From: Seiridium cupressi
Lineage: Eukaryota > Ascomycota > Sordariomycetes > Amphisphaeriales > Sporocadaceae
Assembly (NCBI GenBank): GCA_036674765.1
Contig: JARVKI010000019.1
Location: 434,001 to 498,000 of the forward strand
Reading direction: 5' to 3'
DNA: 64,000 nt
The position numbers and the translations under genes are program-made. Under the pieces are notes generated by a model. The model was not told the DNA's origin. It ran no database searches and saw only the letters and a program-made list of their open reading frames with translations. Below, in pieces: positions 33,312-46,634 of the stretch. Every line of letters starts with the position of its first letter. Position 1 is the first letter of the stretch.

Positions 33312-34999
33312 GTTCAGGTGCCTATAGTTTGCGGCAGTGCAGACAGAGATGAAGACTCAACCTCGACTTGCTTGATCATCAAGGCATGCAGCAAGGATTG
33401 ACGGGCAGATAAGTGGCGTTGGTCTATTCTTGGGCTTTGCTCCTCTTATATACATACTAGTATTGCGGTTTCTGCGGATTCGAAAACAGCGATCTGGAGC
33501 GGATCGCCACCCGCGTTGCGATTATGTCATAGAGCAGTCAGTTCCCATGGACCGTATTGAATTGCTTTCTTTCAACACTACTTGAATTTGTAGAAAGGTG
33601 GCTTGGTGGTGCAATATTACGCCAAGCCTAGTCTGTCTGCTATACCTAGCTGAGATCCCGAGATGTAATGGCAACAGGTAGATCTTGCCATCAACTTGTA
33701 TGTCATAACTCCTGCACCATTGGCACTTTTCCGGTTAAGTATCACATCCGCGGGATTGTACGTTTTCGAGGGTGTCTCCAAGGTGACGACAAAAGAGTCG
33801 AGACTGTATGGTGCAATATCACGTCAAGCGCAATTGACCAATCAGATGCTGTGCAGATCGAGGTTATAGCGTGCACCATGCGCCAAAATCAGATCAGAGG
33901 CGACTCAGTACGGCGATAAATCGGTTATAAATAGCCATGCTTGGAGAGTCTGTGATCCAGCAGAATGGTTGAACCAGTATTCTAGCGCCCGTAAAGCATG
34001 ACTCCAGCGACACATCCCGTGTTACGCCCCCATCTCGAAGCGTCGTATGGAGGAGCAGAGCAAGATTATCAATGTAGGTAATGGCCGACTTCCGGGCCGA
34101 AATACTCTCCTTATCTATTTCGGAAGAACATAAATCTGCTATATCTCGCCACAGTTTTCCCTTTATCGCATCATCAAGGTGACATCGGTGTCCGTGCCGT
34201 CGTATCATGGACTTTTTGGAAGAGGCTGAACTGGGGGGTTCAAACTCATGCATGACCACGGTCACATAGTTCATTGTACATGGCTTGGCCCTATGCTGGC
34301 CTTCGATTTCGATAGTTGCTACACTAATGTAAGGTTTACTACTACTTTCAGCGCTGGTTTACGGCTGATATGGCACCATACTACAAAGTACACGCGCGTC
34401 ATTCGTGACCACGGTCTGCAAGATAAGATTGATGCCCAATATCATCTCAATATTGAGTGGTACCTCCCTCTGTCATATAGCGATAAAACATTGTGGATTT
34501 GACATGACAGTGTGACCATACTCAATCCCATCCCACGTTTGGTTGTTACCTTTTTTACTGTAGCCGTGGCCGGTGTGAAACATTTAATTTATTAGTCCTT
34601 TTGCTTCCAGCTGCTGAACATGGATTTAGCTCTTAATATGATCCAGTATGCGTTATATCTGAATGGGTCGAGACAGGAGTCGGTCTGGCGATGATCAGAT
34701 GCGAGGGCAAATAATCATTGAGCTGAGCTTCGTCGTTAACATTCAAGGCTATGATGCGGATAAGTTTAAACGTGTTGCATAGCTATTTTACACCTGTGCG
34801 AGATTGCGTTTAAGCAGCGACTTAATTATGTTGGATTCACGTAAAGTTCTTCAAGTGCAATATTTAGTTTAGACAGAAAGAAAAGGGGGTGAGTAAAGGG
34901 GTAAAAAAAGGGGTTCTCTATCCTACTTTCGGACCTCTAACGTGTGCTTGTGGATGCATTAGGCAAAAGAGTTGACCCACCGCTTGATGGGCTACATCT

Positions 35000-35064
35000 C
35001 TGTTTTTCTTTCTTTTTTTTTTCTTTTTTTTTCTTTTTTTTTTTCTTTTTTCTTTTCTTTTTTC
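35000..35064 (+). repeat. Polypyrimidine (T-rich) tract
   Basis: About 65 nt of T runs broken by single C residues. Confidence 0.9.
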
Positions 35065-35125
35065 ACCTTTGTTTCTTCTTTTTGTGCCCCTTTTCCACCT
35101 CTTTCTGTTTCTTTCTGTATGGATC

Positions 35126-35359
35126 ATGGCAGATTTGAAAGTAGATAGTATCCTATATGATTGCCTTCGCAATAACCACTCGACCACTACACCGTGTCCC
35201 ACACTTGTGGACATTAGCGATTACTTCAATTTAGATATATATGGTCATTGCAAAGTGCGCAAGTTTCTAGAAAGCTGTGGGGGAAAGGCCGGGTGTAGGG
35301 ATACGTGCGCCACCGCCGGAAAATTAAAGATCAAGACTAAGATAATGAGACCATCATGA
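35126..35359 (+). CDS. Doubtful small cysteine-containing ORF
   Basis: 77 codons from an ATG just after the T-rich tract. Encodes six Cys, mostly in the C-terminal half (GHC, ESC, AGC, DTC). No signal peptide follows the ATG. The hydrophobic stretch upstream in the same frame comes from the pyrimidine tract and has no ATG. Six cysteines with C-x3-C spacing resemble small secreted fungal proteins only loosely. Could be chance. Confidence 0.15.
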   Translation: MADLKVDSILYDCLRNNHSTTTPCPTLVDISDYFNLDIYGHCKVRKFLESCGGKAGCRDTCATAGKLKIKTKIMRPS

Positions 35360-36503
35360 AATTTCAAACAACCCCAAATTGAACTTGCTCCTAGAAAACA
35401 GTCGATAGCGGAACATATGATCACTTGAGCGCCTTATTGGAGCTGCGATATAGAACCATTAAGGTCGGCTCCTCAGCCATGGCCCTACATGTGGTATCAG
35501 TTGAGGCCTGTAACTCAGCTTGGTGTGACTGTTCAGTCATGAAGCTGAGCGAGGATGTTCCATAAGAGTTGAGCATGTTTTTGAGACTTCCCCCTTTGAA
35601 ACACGACGTCGGAGAAAAAGTCTGCACTCACCATGAGAATGCCCGAGCACTGCATTATTTCAGCACTAATATCAAGATATACCTCCTTGCGCTTATATGG
35701 ATTCACTTCATCATATTAGTTCCGCTATCGACGTTTATTCGTCTTGGACTTGCTCATCGCACCAAACGGTTACATGAGAGTTGATGTCGACAGTTGGGTG
35801 CAAGATATTTATCCAAAAAGTGTAAAATGCGCGCATATTTGCGCAGCTGAAGACATGATTGCGTATCGTTCAAGATTTAGTCATGGCGAGCCTCAAATTG
35901 TACGTTCATGTCCGTTAGTAACACATGAGTGACATGAGCAGAATTGAGCTACGCTACCTGATAGGACCATATACATTGATGTAATCTTGCCGCGCAACTC
36001 AAAGCGTCCAAGACTATACACAAAGTCAAATCGCCTTACAAGAACATGTTCAACTAGCCCATTGCACAAGTTAGAGTTAACGCGCATAGGGCTCTCGTGA
36101 TATGCGCGAGTTGCTCCCATGGATGCTCAGATGATAAGCACAACGAACGGATAACACATCATCAACATACCGGTTTGCTAGTTCATGGTTCAAAGGCTGG
36201 TTTACGAACGATTAAAGCTTCGTATTACTATAGAATGGTGTGACGAGGAGTGTGAACTTCTCCACCATCAGCCAGGGCTAGCCAAACGGCTTGTCAAGTG
36301 GCCAGTGAATCCAAAAGAAACATGGCGTCTGTATACCCTTCTCCTGAACGCCAGATTCCGTCCAAATTCATGTGTTCTACACATTATTACCGATTGTTAT
36401 TATTCCAGTATCAACTCGTCATACTACTCGTGATGCTCGTGACCCATATCCAGATGATTTGTTTTGACCTTGATTACACACTGATATCGCTCGCTTCAGT
36501 TCC

Positions 36504-37072
36504 CTAGACGCCAACCTGAGACATGCTAGGACCTCTGCGGGCGGACATTCCGCTGCCTCGGAAAGCCTTGAAGGCGAAGAATAGAGTGGCAATGTAGCAG
36601 ATGAACAGGAACCACATGAAGACGTCGCTGGCCTGAATCTCACGGCACTGCTTCTGGTCGCCGTTGGTGGAGCCGAATGCAATGTAGTCGCTTCCCTTGC
36701 CGGACTGTGAAGGCTGCGTTAGCATATGGGGTTTTCGAGTGGGAGGTTCTTGGAATGACCTACCAGATTGGAGCAGTTGACTGCACCCAGCTTCGCGGCC
36801 AGGACCACGGCGCTGATGAAGGTGAAGAGGACTGCGAAACCATCGAGAGCGAGCAGCACGATGGGCATGGCAAGCGAAGTGACGAAGGATGCGATCAGGC
36901 CGTAGAGCGCGGCAATCCACGACAGCACGGCGACGAAGATGGTGAAGTTGATGGCAGACTTGCCAGAGCCGGATGTGCTGGCATAGTTGGCGATGGCATT
37001 GCCGATGAGCGCGGTGATCAACAGCGTCCAGAGCAGTTGGACCAGACGCAGGATAGTGTTTATAAACTCCAT
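36504..37072 (-). CDS. NCE102-like MARVEL-domain membrane protein
   Basis: Family of yeast Nce102, a tetraspan plasma-membrane protein of eisosomes, once named for non-classical export. Two exons (37072-36764, 36704-36504) give 169 residues. Four hydrophobic helices are visible at about 5-27, 40-62, 70-95 and 128-150. The first starts MEFINTILRLVQLLWTLL. The C-terminus (SARRGPSMSQVGV) is basic and cytosolic. Function in sphingolipid sensing is known for the yeast protein and only inferred here. Confidence 0.9.
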
Positions 37073-40000
37073 TTTTAGGGATTGCGACAATGAAGCGTGA
37101 TGATGGTGGAGCTTCGAAGATGGACGATGAGATCGGTAGTGGGGGTAATTGGCCTTTTGGTTCTAGAATGGCTGTGTATGCGACGGATGTTGTTGTTGCT
37201 GTAGACAACCGGAGGGGGTGCAGGGAGGGACAAGTTTAATAGGAGCGGTGATCTGCAATGGTGTGATGTTGTCACAATTATGGTTCAGTGGAGGCTTGCA
37301 GAGTCTTTGCAACTACGGTTTCCATGTCAATCGATGATGCTGGTTCCAGGGCCTGGCAGATCGGTAGGAGCGGCCAATAGCGGAGCCCTATGACGTTGCG
37401 TGGCGCCCCGGAGCTCATGCAGAGTGATGCGCGTCAAGCTCGAGGTTGCTCCTTTCTTTTTGTTCAGATGGACTCGAAACAACACAACGCAGGATGCAGG
37501 CGATTAAGAATAGCGATGCAACCAACAGGCTGCCAGGGCTTCGCTGGAGCTGCACTCACTGTTGTCGAATTGTGCCACAAACAATCCTGTGCAAATCGTC
37601 TGCCGGTGCTCTATTCTGAGTATGGGCAACGCAGAAGCGGTAGGTACCTATTCTGCTTCGCGGTTGACCGGCCAGTGATGCTGTCATCTCCCTGCCCGCT
37701 AGGATCTGGGGGATGTGCAAGGGCCCACCCGGCGCCCGGCAGTGATTGGGTAGCGCTGTCCAGGCAGCCCACCAGACCCTGCATCGGCCTGTCGAGAGCG
37801 CGGCACTTGCAGCCACAACCGCGCGACGTGCATCATGAGACGCCCCGAGCAGAGCAGAGCAGAGAGAGAAGCTTGCTCGTCACCCAATTGTACCTTCAGA
37901 GCTCAGCCATTTGGCGGCACGCACGCGCATTACCCATTTGCAAAGCCACATTTCGTGACTCTGCGATGAAACAAAGGCTTACGTTCTCGGATTTTATCCA
38001 CAAGCAGAGGAATGACCCAAAAAGCGTTCGTTTCTCTTTCTACCGGCAGCCGGCCAACCGCCACACCTTTCAGATTGAAGGAGACCAAGATCTCTGTAAA
38101 CTACATTATGCCGACCCATCTTATGGTCACGCACGCACGAAGCAACCAAAATGACGCGCCGTGATACAAACCTTCTGGCAAAATCTAGTCCGAGTCCCGA
38201 CTATGCCTTACAGTGACGAACCAGCTGCTCTAGAAAAGCTAGTTGGCCACGCTTACCACGTACTACCAGCTACCCGTTGAGGCCATGCGAGTTTAGGCCT
38301 TCCTGATGACCCTTCTACGTAAGCTTTCCGCAAGCACCCGTGGACCCTATGAGTCGACGCTATCGATAGTGTTCTACTGTACAGGTGCACTAGCGAAAAG
38401 CCATCTGCTGTCGTCCGATCATGGCGTCGCCCATTCCGCACGCTGCGTAGCACGCGGTACGATGATATCACAGAACACTACGATAGTCATGGAATAAATG
38501 TTCCCTCGGTGCTAGACTAGGAGCATTACCTTGCCAATTCCGGATCTTTCAAATAATGCCCCTCATGCGCTGGTAAGCCCTCAATGTTCTCATAGGTACA
38601 TTATTCATACCATGTACGCCAAGCCTCCTGGGGGTAGTTACCAAGTGCAAGATAAGCGGAACCCGCGCTTGGTTGCAGTCTTGGTTCATTATCCATCACA
38701 CTCCCTAAAATGCTGGCCTCCTTGGATGAGATCCATCAAAAATCATTTTCTCTCACTCTACTATTTGACTGCAATATAACACCATTTGAAATATGCGTCA
38801 AAAACTTTTTAGACGTTACGAGCATCGTGTCTAAATGAATCTATGGTAAGGATCGAGGTGCTCCAGCATGTCTGCATTTTCGAAGCTTTGGTTGAAGCAA
38901 AGGCACAGCAGGCTGGTGCATCTACCAACTATTACCCTAGGTATTTATTTCCTTGAACGGGGACAATGGAATTTCTACGGCACGTTTTTTTGGACTTCAC
39001 GCATTACTTGACGGTAGCATTAAGTCGGAAGTTTTATTTTATCTCTGTAACGTTCTCATCTATCCTAGAGTACTAAAGAATGCCTCAATATACCACCATT
39101 CGCCGTACGAGAAAACTCACTTCTCAGAAGCTTTTACTCACCGTCTAAATGCTTCAGTGAGAACAAGAGGTCGCCCAAAGGTTCTATGGTGTACAGGTTT
39201 GCTGTCATGTGTCCAACATCATTCTCACCTCAGAGTACGGGAAGCCCCTTTAAATCTACATTCTACATGAAGTGCCTCATTAGCCGTATTAGAAACCGGA
39301 TTTATTTCTCCTCATCCCCCTTGACCCAACCACGTATCGAGGGTCGCCCTTTGTACTTGAGCCTGGTGCGGGGATAGTGGACCTGATAACTGTCTGAACA
39401 ATAACATCATAACCACCTAATAAGACCGCGCAATGGCGTAAAGACCATTAAACCTCAACTAAGCCTTCCGTGCCTTCTTGACGTCGGCCTATTTTCCATT
39501 GTATTTATGGACAGCTTATAGGTCTCTATTGAATACGGTCTGAGTAGTCCAGGGACCATTGGTGCAATCACCATAGAGACAGGTGCCGACGTACTCGCCA
39601 GTCTGAGCTTTGTCGTATGCTGAACCCTCCATATGGATTCATGTGATATGCGAGCTGATCTGTTGTTTGAAAATTTCCGTTCGTGTGTCGATATGTTCTG
39701 TGGGTACTGCCACCAGCTCACGTCGGAGAGCACGATTCTCGGCGGCGAGTCTGCCAGTGCTGCTGTATAAAGGACACCATGGGCTGGTTGCGAAGCTGGG
39801 CGGATGTTCTGGGGGTCGTCTGGCCAATGCTGCGTTGTGGGATTTTATCGAAGGGGATACGATAGAGTCGATCAGGAGCCATAGTAGTCGTAGCGGTATG
39901 AACGCAACTTGCCATAGCAGGAGCACATGGGGGGTCTCGTAGAGGAGTTCGAGCCGGCTCTCCGGCTTCATAGTCTATTGAGACACGGATGAGTTGTAGG

Positions 40001-42447
40001 TTGGTCGGTGTAAAAGAGTGTGTTGGGACAGAAAGGTCCGCCTCAATATGAGGAAGAGCCGCGGTGAACGCCGCAATGTTCATGCGACGCATAATAGATC
40101 AGTATGCTCACAAGCCACAGTGATGTGTGCTGTGAAGTCGGGTAGCCTCATCAAACTTCATCCCAAGAGGCTAGTACGAACCGCGTTGCATTTCATCCAT
40201 CGAGGTGAAGTGCGACTTGTGGACGAAAAGTTCTGGCTGCAGAGGATTTGGCAGCTACTCCAGATAGGTTCCGGTCTGCCTTATATGTGTCTTACATGTT
40301 AGACATGGTATGGTGTGGTCTTGACGATCTATGAATTGAGTTTATCGTAACCAGGGAGTGGGAGCTGATGGCTTGTGTATGCTTGTCGTACGGCATGGCA
40401 CTTGAGTAGATCAATATTTGTTCGACTGTTATTATGCTTAGCTTGCAAGCGTCCGTTGAACGCGTCGGGTTTGATCCAGCGCCCAGACTTGTAGTCGGCA
40501 TGGAAACATTTGTCTGTTACCTGGGGAATTTATTTTGGAAGAATTTCCCTTCTGTGTTTCCTTTTGATTTCCGGTCATTTCTTTGTTGGTTGTTCTGCTT
40601 GCTATTATTGATTGATTGAAGATATCTTCATCTCGATATGTATAGCTTTATACAATGTCTTGGAAAGACCTTTAATCAAGGAAAGTTCGATCTTTACGAT
40701 TGAGAGGTGTGGATTGCTGAAACGATATGGTTGCTGGTCAGATGAAGTCAGTATTGGACGTGACCCCGAACCCTGGAGACTCACTGTGCGCAGTTCCTTT
40801 TTGGAATGTAGAAAGACCTTGAAAAGGAGTGTGGTGCCGATTTGCGAGGCTTCCTTATGGCTGATATTACAACCTGAATCGACCCTCTTCTCTATCTACC
40901 CACCAGCCTGATAATCTAAGAAGGACCTGGCTTCAGCTTATTGACAATCACAGCCTGGCTGGGGCGGCTTTTTATGATGCTAGACGGTGAAACAGTAATA
41001 TGACCACACCGCATGCGACAAGGTCTGGGCCTACTGTTCAGACCGTTCCTGCATGTGTTTATGTGTATGTGTGTATGTGTGTATGTGTGTATGTGTGTAT
41101 GTGTGTATGTGTGTGTGTATGTGTGTATGTGTGTATGTGTGTATGTGTGTATGTGTGTTTTCTTTTTTCTTTTTTCTTTTTCTTTTTCTCTCTTTTTTTT
41201 TCCGGTACTGCCACTATGCCTAAATGATTTCGAGTTTATTGCAATCATCAAAGCCAACAAGCTAGTTAAACCACGCTTTTTACCACCATCGGGGAAAAGA
41301 GTGGCAGCAACCCTAGGAGCGAAGGGCATTGGGAGGACTTTGCCACCTTTGAACTCATAGTCACTTGCTTACAAGTGACGGGTTTTCAAGACATCCGGTT
41401 GTCGCCGAGCTGACTCAATAGCCGCAAGGCATTTCCGAATAGAGCACACGCTCCATCATGTAGTCACAAGATTCAGCTGCTCCTTTTGGAGATTCCCAAT
41501 GTTCCTCCAGCAGAAGCGTGAGCCCGGCGCCCTTGGATATAACTCCGTGATAGTCTTGCGATTCTCGTCCTTCTCCAGACGGAACTGCGCGTTTTCTGGA
41601 ATCATACCCTCGAGAATCCCAAAGCCTTACCCACCATCGCGGCAAGACTTGCCCGCGGAGGGACCCATCCATATGTGACGAACTTTTCTGTAATACACTA
41701 GACTCGATACGAACAGAATGCCGAAATCATTCACTCGCAACCAACCCGGAGACAGATGATAAGCAAACACAAGCCAATGCGACATAACAGGCTTCTCTTC
41801 ATGGCTTGACCTACCTTGACCTACTTTACACCAAATCCATAAGCTCCACCTTGTTGTATTTAAGATTCTTGTTATTAGATCGTTTGCAACCCTCAAAATT
41901 GACATGGTTACAGAGGCTAAGAGATTTGTTATCTCTCGTCCTTAAAGTTTTGCTTCCACAAGTCAGGAAGAATCTGAAGTCTGAAGTCAATAGCTTAACC
42001 TAATATTATGCACAACTAAGAAGGCTGGATCCGAATCGCTTCGAAGAGATAATGTCGGCAAACTTCACTGGATGTAAAGCAAGAGGGATTTGGCTCGTGA
42101 TGGTCGAAGCATGTTTCTAATCTTAGCGACGTGAACTTACGATGTGTGGAGCTGCCGGCACAATTGTGAGATGCGATATGTTAACTTGTTAAGAAGTGTC
42201 TAGTCAATCATTTAGTAGGACTCTGTACAAATGGGTATGTACAAGTGAGAATTTAAGCGAGTGGACTCTAAGAATGCTCAGAAAGGATAAGGTTAAATTT
42301 GTATAATCACATAGACGGAATATAGCTTCTCTCATATATACAAACATCTTTACATACTCGTTGACTCAATTGAGTAAGTCTGCATTTGTATAAATCATAA
42401 ACTATTAATGCCTCACTGGTACGGGCCCATATAGCTTTGGGTTATAT
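37073..42447. other. Long gene-poor region
   Basis: 5.4 kb. A 254-residue frame at 37390-38154 (+) has no domain and unlikely composition. A minus stretch near 39500-40090 has frames that look weakly protein-like but are interrupted, perhaps a decayed gene. Frames at 41415-41905 (-) are similar. A GT-rich microsatellite lies at 41061-41158. I cannot support any gene. Confidence 0.45.
41061..41158 (+). repeat. (GTATGTGT)n microsatellite
   Basis: About twelve copies of an 8-nt unit with one GTGT slip, followed by a T-rich tract to about 41202. Confidence 0.95.
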
Positions 42448-44626
42448 TTACTGCTTCACAGCGTCTAGGAACGGGGGCATGTCCACCTCATCCAGGTATG
42501 CAGTTGTAAAACCGCCACTTTCTTGGGCCAAAGTCAAGCCACTTCCCAACCATGCGAGGTCATCATCCTTGGACCAGCTCTCATACTCAAAATCTTCCCA
42601 CCGGGGGTTTGCAAGAGCGAATCGAGCATGGACTGATGATCCTGGCCACAAAGCTATGACTCGACCATTCTCCTGGTTGCGCTTGGCCCACGACTTACAC
42701 TGCAGCAGGGGTTCTATTAGTAATTGGCATCATGTGTGATTTATGTGCAGGCTTACCGTATAAGTAAAGGTTGTCTTCGCGAAATACCGATCGAGCTGTT
42801 TCTGCCATGCGTTGAGCGCTCGGTCTCTTGAGGGGATAGTCAGTATATAGAATCGGGTATAATAATCGTTTGTGATTTACTCACGACACTGTCATTGATT
42901 TCAAATGCTCCCTTTGCAGCTTCTGGACGCATTTTATCATGAACTCGCTGGTGAACTCGATCATGTGGATGGTCGAGCCAGCACCTGGAGCGCCGTTCGG
43001 TCCCAAATAGAGGAAGAAATTGGGCATGTTCTTGGGGCACATTGAGTAGTATGCAAAAGGATCCGGATTCCACATCTCAGATAGCGTAACGCCGCCCCTT
43101 CCAGTGATAACAGCATCCTTGGACCCGAGGTTTCTAGTTCCGATGGTCAGCCTATTGCTTGTAGGTCACAGGGGTTCACAGTAACCTGGACTTACTCATC
43201 AAAGCCGGTGGCGCATACTATTACGTCGACTTCTACAAACTTGCCGTCATCGTCGAACACGCCGGTCTCGGTCACGCTCTGGGCTCCCTGGGGAATGAAC
43301 TCGACGTTGTCTTGGCATAAAGCCTCAAGATATCGTGGGCCTGGGGAGATGCGCTTGCACACAATCGGGTAGTCCGGCCGGAGGGCCTTGTAGATTTCTG
43401 GCTTCTTTGCAAGTCGCTCACGCATAGAGTTATCGGTCGCCTCGCCAAAGGCCTTGTTAGCATCGGAGCCCCTGAATGTGACCAGCTGCGCCCGGTTCAG
43501 CTGCGCCTCGATCTTGTGTCGAAAGGCGTGATACTTCTCCGGATGCTCGCGAAATTCTCGACGTTCCTCTTCTGAATGTTCAACTTCTCGAAGCATTAGC
43601 GTGGGCTCCAGGGGTCACAAATGTCAGGTCACGACTGACAATTGTCTGTACCACCTCTCGCCTTCACCTCATCCGCACCAGGGCCATTGGGCGATATCCA
43701 TGACGGCCCTCGGACGAAGTTGTGCAGGGACTTAACAATCGGCTGGATGGTAGGCACAATCTGGAGTGCGCTTGATCCGTAGCCGATGACTGCCACGCGT
43801 TTCCCCGTCACGTCATAGCTCTCATCCCAGTCAGCAGAGTGCAGTAATTTCCCCTTGAAGTCGTGGAGACCTGGAATCTTGGGCCAATCCCATGAGTTAA
43901 GAAGCCCTGTCGCTTTGATGAACACGTCGGCATAGTCTTTGATTTCCTACGCGCGAGGTGTAAGCCGTGTTACGAGGGAAAGCGGCCAGGAGAGCTTACC
44001 TGGTTATCGCTTAAACGTAACAGTGTCACTTCCCATTTCCCTTGCTCTTCCAGCCACTTGGCGCTTTTGAACTGGTGACCAAACTGTATGTATTTCAGGA
44101 CATCGTAGCGCTTTGCGACAGCTCGGAGGTATCCCAGCATCTCCTTGCCACTAGCATAGAACCTGGACCAGTCCGGATTACTAGCATATGTATACTGATA
44201 TGAGTGAGATGGGATGTCTGGAAATGGTCAGTTCCAAATCCACGGCCTCTCAGGGTCCATCTTCTCACTAACCGCATGCGAGCCCAGGATATCTAGTAGA
44301 AAAAAAAAAAAACCCTTTTGTCAATATGAAGTACAGTCACGGGGCGAGTTGAGAGAACCTCACCTGTTCTCAAACCACGTGCCTTGGAAGATATCAGTAT
44401 ACGTCCACAATCCCCATTAAATTGCAGCAATTAATGAACTTATCTCACCTCCTACATCCGTGTTCTTCTCGTAGATGGTCAAGTCCAAATTCTTTATCTT
44501 CTGGGGGAATGCGACACCCGTCTGGATACCGGACATACCAGCCCCGATGCAAATGACCTTGATCGGGGTGCATTCGTCAATGGGAATACCCCAAGGGTGA
44601 TCACCATTCGACGTTGCAGATGGCAT
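42448..44626 (-). CDS. Flavin-dependent (Baeyer-Villiger type) monooxygenase
   Basis: Inserts oxygen into a ketone or hydroxylates a substrate using FAD and NADPH. FAD site GAGMSG is at about residue 29, the NADPH Rossmann motif at GYGSSALQ and the BVMO fingerprint at FKGKLLHSADWD. A second conserved stretch is VIVCATGFDE. The start exons are 44626-44449, a 19-nt exon 44382-44364 (GGTWFENR), a 20-nt exon 44292-44273 and 44217-44000; further exons near 43.9-43.6, 43.6-43.2, 43.1-42.9 and 42.8-42.4 kb. About 600 residues. An in-frame ATG at 44749 would add 41 residues and looks less typical. Head to head with the phytanoyl-CoA dioxygenase-like gene. Substrate unknown. Confidence 0.9.
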
Positions 44627-45376
44627 TGTGGATAGACGGACTGTCTTGTAAGGGCACGAGAGAAATGGATTCTTCAGAAACGAGCAAGGCAGTCTCTTGG
44701 GGTTCAAGTTCATTGGTAGCGCACTATCTTTAATACCATTGAAGTTCATACATTTTATCTAGACGTTGGCGGAGAGCCTCTTTCGATCCAGCCATGAGGG
44801 TGCCGAGCACGGATTCCCTTGCCAAGGCGCAGACGGTCGAATGTCGGCTTTGAAGTTGGGCATCCGGTCTCTAGTTTCGGTCATCCCCCTGGAGCAGTGA
44901 GTGGACACCATCTCCAGTGATGCCCGCGCTATCAAATGGCCCCTTGGCTATCCGCGTGTCGAGATACACGTCCCGCGATCCCCACGCTAAACTGCAGTAC
45001 GGCTTTCGCGTATGCCACGACGATCTCCGCGTATGGTAACCAGCCATTCTCACGTCGGCATCTGCTACCGATGGGAACCGGTAATTGTAAGTCAGTCTCT
45101 GATGCTAGTTCTGCCCAGAATCGGACCCTGAGAGACTGTATGTTACTTTCGATGTTTCAATGTCGGGCTTGTGTAATGGAATGATACGTACATGTAGTCA
45201 TTGCAGCTTTGAGTATTAATGCATGATCCATTCCTAACCGTGATGTTGAATTGAACACAAAAGCACATGCGATTATCTTCAAGGCGCTGGGAATCAAAGT
45301 TTTATCTGGAAGTGAAAGAGGCTTATCAGCAACGTCCCCTCAAAGAGCGCTCGCAAGCTCATCAATCTAATTAAAC
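44627..45376. other. Divergent promoter, monooxygenase/dioxygenase
   Basis: 750 bp between the two start codons, suited to co-regulation. No clear palindrome or other gene was found by eye. Confidence 0.55.
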
Positions 45377-46414
45377 ATGGCGATATCCAACACCACTATC
45401 AACGGCGCGAAGCCTGCTGCCTCGTCCGGGTTTACCATACCCATATCGGACAGCGACAGGCTAGCAGGCACAACGTCTCCCGCCACAGTTCAGAAAGGAG
45501 TCGAAACATACCATCGAGATGGCATAGTGGCGCTGACAAACGCCGTCGACCCGGAGATAGCCAAGGCCTTGAACGAGAAGATGGTAGCTGACACGGAGGA
45601 ATACATCAAGCGAAGCGACGCCCACTGGAACCAGGGCAAAGCCGCGCGCAACATATCGCAGGTCCCTCCGCTACAGAAGGAATGGATACATCAACAGATC
45701 TGGGCGAACCCGCACGCCATGGTCATCTTGGAAAACCTCCTCGGGCCCCAGCCGGAGCTACACTTCGTGAACTCCAACATTGCGCTCAGCAACCCCAACC
45801 CGAACGCGCGGCAAGCCGTCCATTCGGATGCTTACTTTGATCACCCCCATTTCCCGTGGTGCATGGTGGTGAACATCTACCTGAGCGAGGTGAATGCGCA
45901 GCGCGGCGTCACCGAGATCTGGCCGGGGACGCACACGTCCACCAAGGCAGACCATCTGGCTCCGCACCACGGCTGGATCCAACGGCACAAGTTTGTCGAG
46001 CGTGCCAAGGTCTCTCCCCCCGTGCAGCCCAGCCTGCCGGCCGGTACGGTTGTGATTCGGGACATGCGGATATGGCACGCCGGTATGCCGAACCTGACGC
46101 CGGACCCGCGCATCATGCTCACCTTCGTCTATTTTCCCAAGTACTACCGCAACCCCATGAAGATCAAGCTGCCGCTCTCCGTGCGCTCCACCGTCAACTC
46201 GTGGCCCATGGTGGACTTCGAAGCCGGAACGGAATGGGTCGATGATGGCATCGACTATCTGGGCTTGCAATTCCAGGCGAACTGGACTCAGACGGAAGCA
46301 GGCCTCGTCGCAGGAGGCGCAAACGGTGTCACTTCTGGAGGCAAGGAAGATGTCGAGGTCTTAGAGCCTACGGTGCAGAGGGAGAACTACTGGGTCGCTG
46401 GTGACGTTGAATGA
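45377..46414 (+). CDS. Phytanoyl-CoA dioxygenase (PhyH)-family protein
   Basis: Fe(II)/2-oxoglutarate-dependent oxygenase. One exon, 345 residues. The iron triad is visible as H149-x-D151 (AVHSDAYFDH) and H234 (RIWHAGMPN); R245 (PRIMLTF) is placed to bind 2-oxoglutarate. There is no peroxisomal SKL end and no signal peptide. Fungal members act both in catabolism and as tailoring enzymes in meroterpenoid clusters. Divergent from the flavin monooxygenase and convergent with a Zn2Cys6 regulator, which suggests a shared pathway. Confidence 0.92.
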   Translation: MAISNTTINGAKPAASSGFTIPISDSDRLAGTTSPATVQKGVETYHRDGIVALTNAVDPEIAKALNEKMVADTEEYIKRSDAHWNQGKAARNISQVPPLQKEWIHQQIWANPHAMVILENLLGPQPELHFVNSNIALSNPNPNARQAVHSDAYFDHPHFPWCMVVNIYLSEVNAQRGVTEIWPGTHTSTKADHLAPHHGWIQRHKFVERAKVSPPVQPSLPAGTVVIRDMRIWHAGMPNLTPDPRIMLTFVYFPKYYRNPMKIKLPLSVRSTVNSWPMVDFEAGTEWVDDGIDYLGLQFQANWTQTEAGLVAGGANGVTSGGKEDVEVLEPTVQRENYWVAGDVE

Positions 46415-46634
46415 GCCGGCCTTTTAAGTCGATTCCGTATCATACCCAAGGGGGTTCACAGATGTAACCAAAGTAGCTTCATATCTGTTTCATACCTCCA
46501 TGGCGACAGTGCATATCTATGTAGATAGTATTCATACTTTCGTCAAAGATATTAACGAGGTCTCTGCCACCTGGGACACCGTACAGATAGGGGCAATTTG
46601 AACTGGATGGAATTTTGACATTATTTTCATATTG

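Larger units (their letters stand above)
33312..36503. other. Gene-poor region
   Basis: 3.2 kb without a supported gene apart from a doubtful small cysteine-containing frame at 35126-35359. A minus frame at 33894-34274 (126 residues) shows no domain. It has a long T-rich tract at 35000-35064. Confidence 0.45.

Noticed and set aside
33894..34274. 126-codon minus-strand ORF
   Set aside because: No recognisable domain, start context or splice partners; cannot be told from chance.
37390..38154. 254-codon plus-strand ORF
   Set aside because: No domain and odd composition (scattered Cys, Arg and Gln); lies in the upstream region of the NCE102-like gene. Probably chance.
41415..41905. Minus-strand frames near 41.4-41.9 kb
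   Set aside because: Two overlapping frames both look partly protein-like; neither matches a family I know.
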